A DNA stretch of 64,000 bases from Bradyrhizobium stylosanthis (GTDB taxonomy: Bacteria > Pseudomonadota > Alphaproteobacteria > Rhizobiales > Xanthobacteraceae), in contig NZ_LVEM01000001.1 in assembly GCF_001641335.1 (NCBI RefSeq), positions 966,580 through 1,030,579 of the forward strand, given 5' to 3'. The notes under the pieces are model-generated. The model ran no database searches. It saw only the letters and a list, made by a program, of their open reading frames with translations, and was not told the origin of the DNA. Below are positions 1-6,766 of this stretch, piece after piece; within the stretch, counting starts at the first letter, position 1, and every line of letters starts with the position of its first letter. A program made the translations under genes and the position numbers.

Positions 1-120
1 CGGCTTCTTCTCTTCGGCGTGCTCGGTGTGCGCAACCTTGGCAGGGGCGAGCAGCGAGTAACCGTAAGCGCCGAGCGCGGCCGCGACGACGGCTATGAGG
101 AGGGTGGAGGATGTCTTCAT
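1..120 (-). CDS. RND efflux periplasmic adaptor subunit, N-terminal fragment
   Basis: This gene runs off the left edge; only the first 40 codons are visible. They encode a short positively charged N-terminus, a hydrophobic segment (LLIAVVAAALGAYGY) and then a hydrophilic stretch with TEHAEEKK, as expected for the signal or anchor of a CzcB/CusB-type membrane fusion protein. The start codon overlaps the stop of the upstream TolC-family gene in an ATGA arrangement, which implies translational coupling. Outer membrane factor and adaptor genes of metal RND pumps usually lie side by side in this way. The family call rests mainly on context, because the lipoyl and beta-barrel domains lie outside the window. 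Confidence 0.6.
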   Translation of the reverse strand, partial: MKTSSTLLIAVVAAALGAYGYSLLAPAKVAHTEHAEEKKP

Positions 121-1391
121 CGCGCGCTCTCCCGGGCCAGCGCAAAGGGATTGCCGACGAGGCCTTCGATGGTGGCAACGCCGACGTGGAAGTTCTGCTG
201 TGCTTCCTGCTCGCGCAGCCGCGCTTGCGTCACGCTGGCCTGTGCGTCGAGCACTTCGAGCAGGGTGAAGCGGCCCTGGCCGTAGCCTTGCGAGATCGCC
301 TCGGACGCCTCGACCGCCTTGGGGATGGCGGTCTCGCGCAGCACGGCGAGCTCGCGCAGCGAGCCCTGCACCGAGTCGTAGGCGCGGCCGGCGATCACGA
401 TCAGCGTGTTGCGGTTGGCCTCGCGCTCGGCTTTGGTCTTGGCGAGGCTTTCCTGCGCCGAGAGGATGTTGCCCTGGTTCTGGTCGAACACGGGGATCGG
501 CACCGAGACGGTGAGCCGCACCGCGTCGTCATTGCTCTCGTTGAAATGGCGCCAGCCCGCGGCGATCCGCACGTCGGGATAGGGCTTGAGGCGCGCGATC
601 AGCAACTCGGCATTGCGCTGGGCGAAGACCGCGGTCCAGCGCACCAGCTGCGGATTGGCATCGATGGCGGCGATCACCGACTGGAAGGTCGGCGGCCGCC
701 CGGTGGTGTCGAGCCGTCCGGAGACCTCGCCGAATTTCGCCGCGGGATCGCCCATCAGCACGGCAAGCTCGCGCCGGGCGCTCGCCAGCGTCGCCTTGAG
801 GCGCTCGCGGTCGGCCTTCACCAGCGCGGAGGCGACCTCGGCGCGGCCGGTCTCGGCCGGGGAGGAGGCGCCGGCTTCGACGCGGCGACGAAGCAGCGGC
901 GTCAGCCGGTCGATCGCGGCGATCTGCTCGTCGAGGATCTGGATGCGCCGCTGCGCGCCGAGCACGCTGAGGAAGGCGATCGCAGTCTCCGACAGCACCT
1001 CCAGCCGGACTGCCTTGCGCTGGATCGCGGCGACCTCGATGCCGGCCTGTCCGGCGGCAATCCTGGCGTCGCGCTTGCCGAACAGCTCGAAAGCCTGGCT
1101 GATCTGGAGCGTGGTCTCGGCCGATCTGGTGCCGCGATAGATGCCGGAGCCGAACGAATTGTCCTGCTCGTATGACAGTTCCGGATTGAGCAGCGCGCCC
1201 GCCTGGATGCGTTGGCCCGTGGCGATGCCGACATCGCGCTCCGCCGCCGTCAGGCGCGGGCTCGCGGCCAGCGCGCGCGAGAGCGCCGCGCGCATGGACA
1301 GCGTCTGGGCCTGCGCATGCGGCGTCAGCCAAGGGCCAATGAGTATCGCCAACGCGCATGCGAGGCGCGCGGCAGTCCGTCTGGAAGACAT
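117..1391 (-). CDS. TolC-family outer membrane factor of a heavy-metal RND efflux pump (CzcC/CusC type)
   Basis: The 424-residue protein starts with a cleavable signal (ALAILIGPWLTPHAQAQ). It contains two long heptad-rich helical repeats typical of the outer membrane efflux protein family, for example around LRLEVLSETAIAFLSVLGAQ and TKAEREANRNTLIVIAGRAY. Length and repeat pattern fit CzcC-like proteins, which form the trimeric outer membrane duct of tripartite metal efflux pumps. It is the second gene of a minus-strand operon: a small secreted CxxC protein lies upstream and the adaptor gene overlaps its stop. The transported metal cannot be read from this subunit; cobalt, zinc, cadmium or copper/silver are all possible. 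Confidence 0.85.
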   Translation of the reverse strand: MSSRRTAARLACALAILIGPWLTPHAQAQTLSMRAALSRALAASPRLTAAERDVGIATGQRIQAGALLNPELSYEQDNSFGSGIYRGTRSAETTLQISQAFELFGKRDARIAAGQAGIEVAAIQRKAVRLEVLSETAIAFLSVLGAQRRIQILDEQIAAIDRLTPLLRRRVEAGASSPAETGRAEVASALVKADRERLKATLASARRELAVLMGDPAAKFGEVSGRLDTTGRPPTFQSVIAAIDANPQLVRWTAVFAQRNAELLIARLKPYPDVRIAAGWRHFNESNDDAVRLTVSVPIPVFDQNQGNILSAQESLAKTKAEREANRNTLIVIAGRAYDSVQGSLRELAVLRETAIPKAVEASEAISQGYGQGRFTLLEVLDAQASVTQARLREQEAQQNFHVGVATIEGLVGNPFALARESAR

Positions 1392-1447
1392 GAAGGTGAC
1401 CTGTGAACAATAGCATCGTGGGCGCGCAAGGCGCCCGGCTGATCAGT

Positions 1448-1810
1448 TCAGGCCAGGTATCTGGGGGGAGGCGAGTCGGTATCGGGATCGATCCCGACCG
1501 AGGCGGGCTCGCGCGACGATGTCGGCACGGTGTGCAGGTCGACCGTTGTGGCGGGTTCGACGTGCTGGGCGACGGTCACCGAGAAGCAGCCGTGGCAGTG
1601 ATGCGCTGCGATGGACTTGCCGTCACAATCGCCCGGCGTACCCGCCATCGAGACGATGTGCGACTGGCCGAACGGGTTTGCCACATCGAGGCACTGGCTG
1701 GCATGCAGGGCGCCCGACAGCAGATAGAGCACCGCGCAGACTACGGCCCAGGACCCGCGCCAGTTGCGCGGGCGGAACACTTTCCTGATGGACCGGCGGA
1801 TCGAAAACAC
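1448..1810 (-). CDS. Small secreted Cys/His protein at the head of the metal efflux operon
   Basis: The 120-residue protein starts at a GTG preceded by an AGAG-type ribosome site. It has a basic N-terminus, one hydrophobic signal segment (WAVVCAVLYLLSGALHA) and a probably periplasmic remainder with the cluster HHCHGCF (C72 and C75 form a CxxC flanked by histidines). No catalytic domain is recognised. It is the first gene of the operon that continues into the TolC-family and adaptor genes, the position held by small CzcI/DUF2946-like proteins in other metal operons. Metal sensing or chaperoning is a plausible inference from the Cys/His cluster, but not shown. Confidence 0.65.
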   Translation of the reverse strand: MFSIRRSIRKVFRPRNWRGSWAVVCAVLYLLSGALHASQCLDVANPFGQSHIVSMAGTPGDCDGKSIAAHHCHGCFSVTVAQHVEPATTVDLHTVPTSSREPASVGIDPDTDSPPPRYLA

Positions 1811-1958
1811 GGCGTCGCTCTCTTTGACTTCAAGCTGCCTAGCAGGGTCCGGGAAAAGTGTCGACCCGCAACAATGTTACGTGTGGGGAACTTGATGTCG
1901 CGGGGAGGGTGGGGATATCGAGATTGTCTGGGACGTGTTCTGGTCCTATCTTGCCGGC

Positions 1959-2588
1959 ATGGCCGACGCATGCTGTTCACCGCCGCCACTCAATTTCGAT
2001 CGCCATCGGGGCAACAAGGCGTATCGCCGCGTGCTGTGGGCCGTGCTTGCCATCAATGCCGTCATGTTTCTGGTCGAGATCGGCGCGGGCCTCGCCGCCG
2101 GATCGGCGTCGCTGCAGGCTGACGCGCTCGATTTTCTCGGCGACGCCGCGAACTACGCCATCAGCCTTCTGGTCGTCGGGATGGCGCTGCGCTACCGCGC
2201 CGCTGCCGCTCTCGCGAAGGGGCTGACAATGGGTGCTTTCGGCCTGTGGGTCGTCGGCACCGTGGTCTGGCACGCCGCTCATGGCACGTTACCGAGTGCG
2301 TTCACGATGGGCGCGGTCGGCATGGCGGCCCTTGCCGCGAACGCGGCCTCGTTCGGATTGTTGTGGGCGTACCGCAAGGGCGACGCCAACATGCGCTCGG
2401 CCTGGATCTGCACGCGCAATGACGTGCTTGGCAACATCGCGGTGCTGCTGGCCGCCCTGGGCGTGTTCGGCACCGGCACGGGCTGGCCCGATGTGATCGT
2501 GGCGGCCATCATGGCCGGCCTCGCGCTCCAGGGGGCGTCCGTCGTGGTGCAACAATCGACGATCGAACTGAAGGCCCGTCCGGCCTGA
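1959..2588 (+). CDS. Short CDF-family cation transporter with altered metal-site residues
   Basis: The 209-residue membrane protein has about six hydrophobic segments and matches the cation diffusion facilitator transmembrane domain: the second helix carries DALDFLGDAANY and the fifth NMRSAWICTRNDVLGN. In characterised CDF exporters the corresponding positions are HxxxD or DxxxD in TM2 and HxxxD in TM5. Here TM2 reads DxxxD and TM5 reads CxxxD. The usual C-terminal cytoplasmic metal-binding domain is absent, as the protein ends soon after the last helix. The ATG at 1959 (MADACC) is preferred over an in-frame GTG eight codons upstream. It is divergent from the metal efflux operon. Export of a divalent metal is likely, but the metal is unknown. 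Confidence 0.8.
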   Translation: MADACCSPPPLNFDRHRGNKAYRRVLWAVLAINAVMFLVEIGAGLAAGSASLQADALDFLGDAANYAISLLVVGMALRYRAAAALAKGLTMGAFGLWVVGTVVWHAAHGTLPSAFTMGAVGMAALAANAASFGLLWAYRKGDANMRSAWICTRNDVLGNIAVLLAALGVFGTGTGWPDVIVAAIMAGLALQGASVVVQQSTIELKARPA

Positions 2589-2605
2589 CGACGTGGTGTG
2601 AGCTG

Positions 2606-2977
2606 TCAGTCGTCATTGCGGCCGTAGTAGCTCTTCATGAGCCGGTATTGGCCGCCTTGCGAGACGTATTCCTGATGCAGGCAAGTGTCGCCCCTGCAAA
2701 ACCCTCCGCCCTCGCTGCAATGAAGATGCTCGAAATGCAGCCTGATGATGCGTGAGTTTTCAAGATAGGTTGCGAAATAGTGGGCGGCGCGTGCCGAACT
2801 TCTGCACATGTGCGCCACGGCGTTGCGGACTTCGAGCGGCAAGCGATCAATGTGTTCTGGATTCCAGGGGGCGTCGTATCCGCCCTGACTGCCGCGAGCA
2901 AATGCATGCGGCGTGCTCACGAACACCAATGAAACACAAGCCGCTATCGCGGGGAACTGTCCACGAAAGCTCCACAT
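2606..2977 (-). CDS. Secreted Cys/His-rich protein of unknown function
   Basis: The protein has 123 residues. The start chosen is the ATG preceded by GGAGG at a good distance; two in-frame ATG codons lie five codons or fewer upstream. A signal peptide (FPAIAACVSLVFVSTPHAFA) is followed by a compact domain with HFEHLHC, FCRGDTC and LHQEY, so several Cys and His residues sit close together and disulfides or metal binding are possible. It is convergent with the CDF transporter gene, whose stop lies 18 bases away. I recognise no named family. Location among metal-handling genes is the only hint of function. Confidence 0.6.
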   Translation of the reverse strand: MWSFRGQFPAIAACVSLVFVSTPHAFARGSQGGYDAPWNPEHIDRLPLEVRNAVAHMCRSSARAAHYFATYLENSRIIRLHFEHLHCSEGGGFCRGDTCLHQEYVSQGGQYRLMKSYYGRNDD

Positions 2978-3118
2978 GCCAGCCTCCATCATTGCGGATG
3001 ACTTGCTGCGTTTCAGAGATAAAAAACTATCACAGTACAGGGCAATCGGTGCAGAAATTTCAGTTCAGCAGCTTTGTCCGCTCGTCATAGACGTCGCGTG
3101 TTCGGAGATTTGCCTCGG

Positions 3119-3760
3119 CTACCAGCGCAGAAGGCGCGGGCCGAGCAGGGCGCCGGCCAAGGTACACAGCACGATTGTCCCGCCATACCAGACCGCCACG
3201 AACGGCAGCGAATCGTCTGTACAGTGAAGCGCGTAGGCGAACGCGCTGATTCCGCCGGCGACGAGACCGGCGAACGCGCCCGCGCGGCGAAGGTCGGTCG
3301 GCGCGGCCTGACGCGCCGCCCACATCGTCATCGCGAAGGGGACAATGGCGATGACCGGAATCGACACCAGACATTCGAGCCATGCGTCGCCTGTGACCAT
3401 CCGGTCCCAGTGCGAGGCAGGCGCGGCGCCGAGACTAACGAGAGCGAGCGCGACGACGGCCAGGAAGGGCAGGACAACGACGGTCGCACCGTGCCTGAGC
3501 GACCCACCCGGGCGCGACAGCTTGGTCAGATAGGCGGCTGCCGCGCCCGTGACCGTCGCGGCAAAGGCGATCTTGAGAAGAAGGAAAGCCCAGGCAGCGG
3601 CCGAGTTGAGGCCGGTCCGCGGACCTAACCCGACCAGAATGGTAGTGACCGCGAGCGCGGATGCCAGAGCGACCGTCAAAGCGATGCGCCGGCCGACCTT
3701 TCGGGAGTCCACTGGCTCGACCCGGGTACTCAAGACGTTAACGAGGTCGTCGGTCTTCAT
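3119..3760 (-). CDS. nrsF: NrsF (DUF1109) family anti-sigma factor
   Basis: The 213-residue protein has a short cytoplasmic N-terminus (MKTDDLVNVLSTRVEPVD, the typical opening of this family) and six hydrophobic segments, matching NrsF membrane anti-sigma factors that hold an ECF sigma factor at the inner membrane. Cysteines lie at residues 130 (AWLEC), 180 (ALHC) and 199. In the Caulobacter SigF-NrsF pair, two conserved cysteines are reported to be needed for the response to chromate and cadmium, and C130 and C180 are the natural equivalents. The ATG at 3760 is preferred to an in-frame GTG at 3829 because of this N-terminus. Unusually it is not next to its sigma gene: five genes separate them and it has its own copy of the ECF-type promoter. 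Confidence 0.85.
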   Translation of the reverse strand: MKTDDLVNVLSTRVEPVDSRKVGRRIALTVALASALAVTTILVGLGPRTGLNSAAAWAFLLLKIAFAATVTGAAAAYLTKLSRPGGSLRHGATVVVLPFLAVVALALVSLGAAPASHWDRMVTGDAWLECLVSIPVIAIVPFAMTMWAARQAAPTDLRRAGAFAGLVAGGISAFAYALHCTDDSLPFVAVWYGGTIVLCTLAGALLGPRLLRW

Positions 3761-3874
3761 CCCATGCTCCACGGCCCCGCCGGTCAAATCCGCAAACGGC
3801 TTTTCCCTTGAGCCGGCTGCTTTTACCACGATGGCACCATCGTCAGGCGGACCGGCGGCAGTGCCCGCCTGACG

Positions 3875-3920
3875 AATTCGAAGCGCGCGAACATCCGGTT
3901 ACATCATCACGCGCACGTGA
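3875..3920 (-). promoter_or_regulatory. ECF sigma-dependent promoter 1, upstream of nrsF
   Basis: Read on the minus strand this is TCAC-N6-GTGA (3920-3907), three bases, TGTAACC (3903-3897), 16 bases, CGAATT (3880-3875). The -35 and -10 elements and their 16-base spacing agree with the GTAACC-N16-CGAA promoter reported for Caulobacter SigF, whose anti-sigma factor is also NrsF. Two further copies with exactly the same spacing lie at 4343-4388 and 5912-5957. It sits about 115 bases upstream of the nrsF start. Confidence 0.8.
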
Positions 3921-3975
3921 TCTCGGGAGGATGGCCGCCGGAGACGAATCTCCCGATCGGCTGTCGCGCCGGGCG

Positions 3976-4254
3976 CTATTTCTTCTCGTCCTGCTTCTTG
4001 TCGGAGTCCTGACCAGCACGGCTCATACCGCCCTGGCCGCAGCATTTCATCGCCTTCATCCCCGACATCGCACCGCTGCCCATCCCCATCATGTCATGGC
4101 CGTCCGCACCCATGCCCATCTTGTCCTGTGCCGGCGGCGTCGCCGGACGGTCGTCCGCCATCGCAGGCGAGCCGGCCGCAATGCTGGCCACGACTGCGGC
4201 CATCGCGACCGCAAGTGCATGGCGCTTCATGATCGACGATTGATTGAATCCCAT
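3976..4254 (-). CDS. Secreted Met-rich protein with CC motif, ECF regulon member
   Basis: The 92-residue protein starts at an ATG eight bases after GGAGG (start at 4254). A signal peptide (HALAVAMAAVVASIAAGSPAMA) is followed by about 60 residues rich in Met, Gly and His, including DKMGMGADGHDMMGMG, MSGMKAMKCCGQGGM and a lysine-rich end. Met/His clusters with a vicinal cysteine pair suggest periplasmic binding of copper or another soft metal; this is inference from composition only. It is read from ECF promoter 2, about 90 bases upstream. It resembles no family I can name and is not the DUF2282 bufferin precursor often found with NrsF. Confidence 0.65.
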   Translation of the reverse strand: MGFNQSSIMKRHALAVAMAAVVASIAAGSPAMADDRPATPPAQDKMGMGADGHDMMGMGSGAMSGMKAMKCCGQGGMSRAGQDSDKKQDEKK

Positions 4255-4342
4255 TTTGGATACCTCCGAGTGATTTGCCTGATCGATTTTTCCAGATTGA
4301 GGGGGCTGCTTCGCAACGCGCCTCAAGCCCATCTCGCAAATG

Positions 4343-4388
4343 AATTCGAGGTCTCCCGGCGGCCGGTTACAAGTTCACGCGCAGGTGA
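4343..4388 (-). promoter_or_regulatory. ECF sigma-dependent promoter 2, upstream of the Met-rich secreted protein
   Basis: On the minus strand: TCAC-N6-GTGA (4388-4375), three bases, TGTAACC (4371-4365), 16 bases, CGAATT (4348-4343). All spacings are identical to promoters 1 and 3, while the N6, N3 and N16 spacers differ in sequence. This argues for selection on the elements rather than recent duplication of the whole segment. Confidence 0.8.
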
Positions 4389-4411
4389 TTGAGGTTGGAC
4401 AACGAAGCAAC

Positions 4412-4618
4412 TCATTTCGAGATGGGCCCGCGGATGTGGCCAATGGGGCGAGCCCGAAACCGGCGGACCAGGTCGAAGCAGAACCGGGCAAGAGCGACGG
4501 CCGCAAGGGCGGCCAGGATGATCAGCAGTGCCGCCGATAGCGTGATTGCCGCATCTGCGAGGCGAATACCGCCGACGGTCAGCGCGCCAACGCCTGTGTT
4601 CATACAGTTCATCATCAT
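4412..4618 (-). CDS. Small membrane protein, ECF island
   Basis: The 68-residue protein begins MMMNCMNTG, has one or two hydrophobic segments (LADAAITLSAALLIILAALAAVALARF) and ends with a basic cytoplasmic-type tail (RRFRARPIGHIRG). The start is supported by GGAG upstream of the ATG triplet. It lies 22 bases downstream of another small Met/His-rich membrane protein, apparently in the same transcript as the cytochrome b gene. The N-terminal Met-Cys-Met cluster recalls soft-metal ligands. Function unknown. Confidence 0.55.
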   Translation of the reverse strand: MMMNCMNTGVGALTVGGIRLADAAITLSAALLIILAALAAVALARFCFDLVRRFRARPIGHIRGPISK

Positions 4619-4640
4619 GCGGCGTGTTCTCCGATCGGAT

Positions 4641-4871
4641 TCACGGTCGTGACGTTCGCTTCGGCAGAAGCAGACGCAGAACGGCGGCGTTGGCGAGCAG
4701 AAGCAGCAGAGCCGTCAGGACGACCAGAACCGGCCTCGACGTCAGGACAACCAGGAAATCCCCGGCCAGACGGCTCGTCGCATCCAGCACCCGATGAACG
4801 CTTCCGGACGGCATGCTGCCTTCCATCGCTGACATCATCTGGTGCATCGCGGACATGTGTTCCATGTTCAT
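4641..4871 (-). CDS. Small Met/His-rich membrane protein, ECF island
   Basis: The 76-residue protein starts at an ATG with GGAGC immediately upstream. The N-terminal 20 residues contain seven Met and two His (MNMEHMSAMHQMMSAMEG), followed by one strong transmembrane helix (VLVVLTALLLLLANAAVL) and a short basic tail. A Met/His-rich periplasmic tail attached to one helix would suit metal capture at the membrane. It lies between the cytochrome b561-like gene and another small membrane protein, with gaps of 31 and 22 bases, so all three are probably one transcription unit. No known family recognised. Confidence 0.6.
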   Translation of the reverse strand: MNMEHMSAMHQMMSAMEGSMPSGSVHRVLDATSRLAGDFLVVLTSRPVLVVLTALLLLLANAAVLRLLLPKRTSRP

Positions 4872-4902
4872 TGCTCCTTGTGATGCACGACCCTCGATGC
4901 GC

Positions 4903-5574
4903 TCACGTTGTGCTCGTGGAAGATTTGCGGTCGCCGAGCGACGCGGATGCTGGTCCTGTGCGGCTGCCAAGCGCTGGAATCATCCGGACCAGGATCGGGT
5001 CTCGGAAGATGAAATGATGAACGAGCGCGGCCAGCACGTGGAGGGAGATCAGGCTCAACAAGGACCAGGCGAGAAAGACGTGGACATGGTAGGCGGCCAT
5101 CGCCCTCGCGGGATGGCCGAGCGGGATGCCCGAGCCGAGCGCATCGAGGTCTGGGAGCCCGGGGACGCCCATGCAGCACTGCATCGAGGAGGCGACGATC
5201 CAGCCGGTGAGCGGCGTCAGGATCATAAGGCCGTAGAGCGTCCAGTGCATCGCTTCGGCGACGACGTGCAGAATCCCGGAGCTTCCGGAGGGGGCTTTCG
5301 GCCAAGGCATCATCGTCCTCAGGAAGAGCCTGATCACGACGAGCCCGAGGACCGTAAGCCCCGCATGGGCGTGAGCAACGAAGGCGTCCTCGCGCGGGCC
5401 GCTTCCGTAGACGGCGCTCAAGCCGAAGTAGAGCGCCAGCAGGATCAGCCAGGCGCCAGCCCAATGCGCGGCCACCGAGACGAGGTTCGGCCGCCTCGCT
5501 TGTCCCGGCTGCGCGGGAGAGCCCCGACGCAGCCGGTTCAGCCTGGTTCGAACGAGACGCCGAAGATCGAGCAT
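4903..5574 (-). CDS. Cytochrome b561-like membrane protein
   Basis: The 223-residue protein has four to five hydrophobic segments. Histidines are placed as in the bacterial cytochrome b561 / Ni-Fe hydrogenase cytochrome b family: SVAAHWAGAW in the first helix, FVAHAHAGL in the second, AEAMHWTLYG in the third, and YHVHVFLAW with LISLHVLAALVHH in the last. These are candidate axial ligands for two b hemes. A cysteine pair lies in the periplasmic-type loop SSMQCCMGVPG. ATG at 5574 is taken as start; a GTG codon directly before it is possible. Such proteins move electrons between quinol and periplasmic partners. The gene is the second of the unit read from ECF promoter 3. Confidence 0.8.
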   Translation of the reverse strand: MLDLRRLVRTRLNRLRRGSPAQPGQARRPNLVSVAAHWAGAWLILLALYFGLSAVYGSGPREDAFVAHAHAGLTVLGLVVIRLFLRTMMPWPKAPSGSSGILHVVAEAMHWTLYGLMILTPLTGWIVASSMQCCMGVPGLPDLDALGSGIPLGHPARAMAAYHVHVFLAWSLLSLISLHVLAALVHHFIFRDPILVRMIPALGSRTGPASASLGDRKSSTSTT

Positions 5575-5586
5575 CACGACGTCGCA

Positions 5587-5862
5587 TCAGAAGCCGCGCG
5601 ACGGCGGGATCGATGATTTCGGACCGCCGATATAACGCGGGCCAGGATCTGCCGTGGTGGAAGAGGTCACCGATCCCATCGCGGCGAAGGGACCACCCGA
5701 GGCGGATTGCGCTCCCGCCGTCTGGTAGGAATGGGGGCCGACTTCGTTCGGCCAATACCGCCGATCGGAAATCGTCAGGCCCGCGTTTGCGGCTGCCGTC
5801 GTCGCGACCAGAGATGCCAGCACGGAGAATGCAAGAACGGATTTGGGGAAGATCGTCGACAT
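5587..5862 (-). CDS. Small secreted protein, first gene after ECF promoter 3
   Basis: The 91-residue protein has a clear signal peptide (VLAFSVLASLVATTAAANA) and a short, probably unstructured mature part (LTISDRRYWPNEVGPHSY, then Ser/Gly/Pro-rich). A GGAG site precedes the ATG. ECF promoter 3 lies about 50 bases upstream, so this is the promoter-proximal gene of the unit that continues, after 12 bases, into the cytochrome b561-like gene. I know no function for it. Confidence 0.6.
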   Translation of the reverse strand: MSTIFPKSVLAFSVLASLVATTAAANAGLTISDRRYWPNEVGPHSYQTAGAQSASGGPFAAMGSVTSSTTADPGPRYIGGPKSSIPPSRGF

Positions 5863-5911
5863 GGTCTGCTCCTTTGTTACGAAAGGCGCCTCGTGCGCGC
5901 TTCTGCAAAGG

Positions 5912-5957
5912 AGTTCGGAGATTTTCTGCGACCGGTTACATCATCACAGCGACGTGA
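5912..5957 (-). promoter_or_regulatory. ECF sigma-dependent promoter 3, upstream of the secreted protein/cytochrome b unit
   Basis: On the minus strand: TCAC-N6-GTGA (5957-5944), three bases, TGTAACC (5940-5934), 16 bases, CGAACT (5917-5912). Same geometry as promoters 1 and 2. It lies in the 141-base gap after the sigma factor gene and would start transcription of 5862-4412. Confidence 0.8.
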
Positions 5958-6003
5958 GATCATCGGCCGCGAAGGGCGATTTCGACTGCACGCGGGAGGA
6001 CGA

Positions 6004-6561
6004 TCAGGTGTCGCTGTCTTTTCTCAAGAACGAAGCAAGTGCCTTCAGCCCGCGGTGAATGCTGACCTTGACGTTCGATTCAGACATCCCGTACCGCTCG
6101 GCGGTTTCCGCAACACTCTTGCCTTCGAGCTTGACGGCTTCGATCGCCTGCCGCGTTTTCAGAGGCAGCCGGGCAAGCAGGGACGTCATGTCGTGTGTTC
6201 CCTCTGCGGCCGCGTGGTCGTCCGTTGCGGACAGCTCCAGATGGTCCTCGATCGGGACGTCCATCCTTGAAGCTCTGGTGCTGCGCAGGTGGTCGATCAG
6301 CTTGTATCGCGCAATGGCTTGAAGCCATGGCGTGAACAGCGCTTCGGGATCGTAAGTGTGTCGCTTGAGGTGAACCGCCAGCAGCGTCTCCTGCAGCAGG
6401 TCTTCGGCCTCATCCGCGCTGCGTCCTACGCCTGTCAGCCGGCGTTTGTAGTAACCGCGAAGGCGCGGGACGAGCTTCGACAATAGGACTCTATAGGCCG
6501 CCGCGTCGCCACGTTGACTGGCGATCATCAAGGCCTTGAGCTCGGCTTCCTGGTTCGTCAC
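6004..6561 (-). CDS. ECF-family RNA polymerase sigma factor, SigF/NrsF-associated type
   Basis: The 185-residue protein has a sigma region 2 (DEAEDLLQETLLAVHLKRHTY, with the DLLQE core) and a region 4 helix-turn-helix (SVAETAERYGMSESNVKVSI). There is no region 3, as in ECF sigma factors. The start is a GTG at 6561 (VTNQEAELKALM), overlapping the stop of a 26-codon open frame by four bases. It most likely reads the three TGTAACC-N16-CGAA promoters in this island and is held by the NrsF protein encoded at 3119-3760. No matching promoter is visible upstream of the sigma gene itself, so it may not be autoregulated here. Confidence 0.88.
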   Translation of the reverse strand: MTNQEAELKALMIASQRGDAAAYRVLLSKLVPRLRGYYKRRLTGVGRSADEAEDLLQETLLAVHLKRHTYDPEALFTPWLQAIARYKLIDHLRSTRASRMDVPIEDHLELSATDDHAAAEGTHDMTSLLARLPLKTRQAIEAVKLEGKSVAETAERYGMSESNVKVSIHRGLKALASFLRKDSDT

Positions 6562-6638
6562 GTCAGCCCCGCCGATGTCGCGAGCGCAGCGTCGACCGGC
6601 GCGGCCATGGCGGCGCGCGCGAGGTTGGTGGTCACCAT
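6558..6638 (-). CDS. Possible 26-residue leader peptide coupled to the sigma factor
   Basis: A short frame begins at an ATG preceded by GAGGACC and encodes MVTTNLARAA followed by an Ala-rich stretch. Its stop overlaps the GTG start of the sigma factor (GTGA). The sigma GTG lacks a strong ribosome site, so translation of this frame could set sigma expression. The peptide has no recognisable domain. An alternative is that this is untranslated leader and the overlap is chance. Confidence 0.35.
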   Translation of the reverse strand: MVTTNLARAAMAAPVDAALATSAGLT

Positions 6639-6766
6639 GTGATTGGTCCTCGATGGGTCTGATGGAGCCGCCGGAGCTGCGCCCGGCAGGCCGGATGCAG
6701 CAGGCGGCAGGCAATGGCGCGCACGACGGTGCCGGCGTGCACGATCATCAGGCGCGTCAGCGCCGA

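Noticed and set aside
3761..3829. Upstream extension of nrsF from a GTG
   Set aside because: The extra 23 residues do not resemble the family; the N-terminus MKTDDL is the usual one.
3976..4254. Bufferin precursor (DUF2282) as identity of the Met-rich secreted protein
   Set aside because: It lacks the spaced single cysteines of DUF2282 and no DUF692/DUF2063 partner is nearby.
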